Source: Lineus longissimus | Taxonomy: Eukaryota; Nemertea; Pilidiophora; Heteronemertea; Lineidae | Assembly (NCBI RefSeq): GCF_910592395.1 | Contig: NC_088313.1 | Location: forward strand, 15,514,437 to 15,578,436 | Length of the DNA stretch: 64,000 bases | Direction of reading: 5' to 3' | Shown: piece by piece, positions 63,047-64,000 of the stretch | Layout: every line of letters begins with the position of its first letter | How positions within the stretch are numbered: the stretch's first letter is position 1 | Position numbers and translations under genes: made by a program | The notes under the pieces: generated by a model | Database searches by the model: none | What the model saw: the letters and a program-made list of their open reading frames with translations, nothing else | What the model was told of the DNA's origin: nothing

Positions 63047-64000
63047 CGTGAAACGGCCCAGGTAAAGATTAAACTTATAAATATAGCCTTTAATTACATT
63101 TCAAGTTGGTATGAGTTGGTTCCTTCCAGGAGAGGTTCGTTCAAGTGGAGCAATTGGGCTACTTATAGAAAGAAGCAACGCATTTCACATGTGGAGAAGT
63201 CTTAAAGGGAGACTATCCATAGGTACATGTAGGAGCCAGGTATAGGTCAGAAAGTTACACGAAGCCGACGATAGGGGTCTTTCCAATCTCTCGGTATATC
63301 GAACAAGCGTAAGTCTATTAACGCTTGTTCGTGAAATATATTTACGTGAAGTGTATAGTCACCAAATTCAGCTTATAAGTAACCCAAATACACGTACAAC
63401 CAATTGCGGACCCTAATCTCCTGCATATATATCGCCCCCCTTTATAAGGACTATAGACAGTGGGATGCGCAACCTCCCCATATAACATCGCATGCCACGA
63501 CCCCTTCGTGAGTCATTAGTCCCTTCATCTCGATTCCTCTCATCACCTCTCCCACCACTCATCGTGACCAAGACACCTGACAGCCAGAGGTATAAATTCG
63601 GCATTTGTTTTCCCCGCTTCATTATATTGTCAGGCCAATCTGTCCCCGTGTTAATGACAGAGGTCACTATCGAATGCGATATAAGCTCAGTAACGAGTTG
63701 ACCACGATTTGGCCAAAGATTCTGAGTGATGATCCAATGACAGTCGATCAATCAGGTTCAGGTAGTTAGAAAAGTTCGATGAAAATGGTCAAATTTTGAT
63801 GCATTGACCATCAATATGCCAATTGACTACTAGAATGAGCTTGAGTCGTTCGCACGTTTGTGATTTTCTAAAGCGAAGTCGGACAGGTCCAACATTCGTT
63901 TTTTGTCACCATTCATTACCATGACAGCAAAACATTTCCAATCTCGCCCTAGAGAAAGAGCTGCCCCAACCGCCGAGGCAGCTCGGCATGGGTTTGCCAA
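63047..64000. other. Right-edge flank
   Basis: No gene is supported. An 11-bp inverted repeat (CGAACAAGCGT / ACGCTTGTTCG, 10-nt loop) lies at 63300-63331. The 112-codon minus-strand frame at 63413-63751 has no domain. Confidence 0.4.

Noticed and set aside
1-64000. CRISPR arrays, bacterial operons, ribosome binding sites, rRNA.
   Set aside because: None present. The window is eukaryotic, and no regularly spaced direct-repeat array or rRNA-like sequence was found.

Overview
The window reads as nuclear DNA of an invertebrate bilaterian animal. It has split genes with GT-AG introns, eukaryotic nuclear tRNA genes with internal A and B boxes and oligo-T terminators, A+T-rich non-coding DNA, MITE-like elements and very sparse coding sequence. 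A lophotrochozoan (mollusc, brachiopod, annelid or nemertean) or amphioxus would fit, but I cannot choose between them from sequence alone. Nothing suggests a bacterial, organellar or viral origin.

Two protein genes are recognisable, both on the minus strand. The right half (40035-56610) holds a complete three-exon Nkx6-type homeobox gene. Exon 1 carries the conserved Nkx6 N-terminal motifs, exon 2 most of the homeodomain, and exon 3 the end of recognition helix 3 plus an acidic tail. The predicted protein is 271 residues, and both splice junctions have canonical sites and matching phases. In the left part (16293-16480) is a lone first exon with a signal peptide and a cysteine-rich N-terminal LRR cap that most resembles Slit. 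The rest of that gene must lie at lower coordinates, probably beyond the left edge, so positions 1-16286 are inferred to be intron.

Four tRNA genes are clear: three identical tRNA-Leu(UAA) genes on the plus strand at 6501, 9438 and 14118, inside the inferred slit intron and opposite to its direction, and one tRNA-Ala(UGC) on the minus strand at 17941. Between the two protein genes (about 16.5-40 kb) there is no intact gene. There are two degraded fragments that look like rhodopsin-class GPCR remnants: TM6-TM7 at 18759-19053, with a 1-base frameshift, and a possible TM1 at 33621-33730, broken by a 10-base tandem duplication.

Mobile and repeat content is moderate. There is a 1.2 kb element with 103-bp terminal inverted repeats (61839-63046), a fold-back element (17505-17708), a short MITE rich in TTTTCGCG words (38887-39090), two 22-bp perfect hairpins (8004-8065 and 26061-26124), a possible tRNA-derived SINE near 11330-11465, several G/C homopolymers of 12-22 bases, and a striking excess of the palindrome TACATGTA (29 exact copies by my reading).

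I did not find a new multi-gene system. The observations most worth following up are the TIR element with its internal repeats, the tRNA-Leu triplication in the slit intron, the GPCR remnants, the TACATGTA excess, and the 20-mer shared between the two Nkx6 introns.
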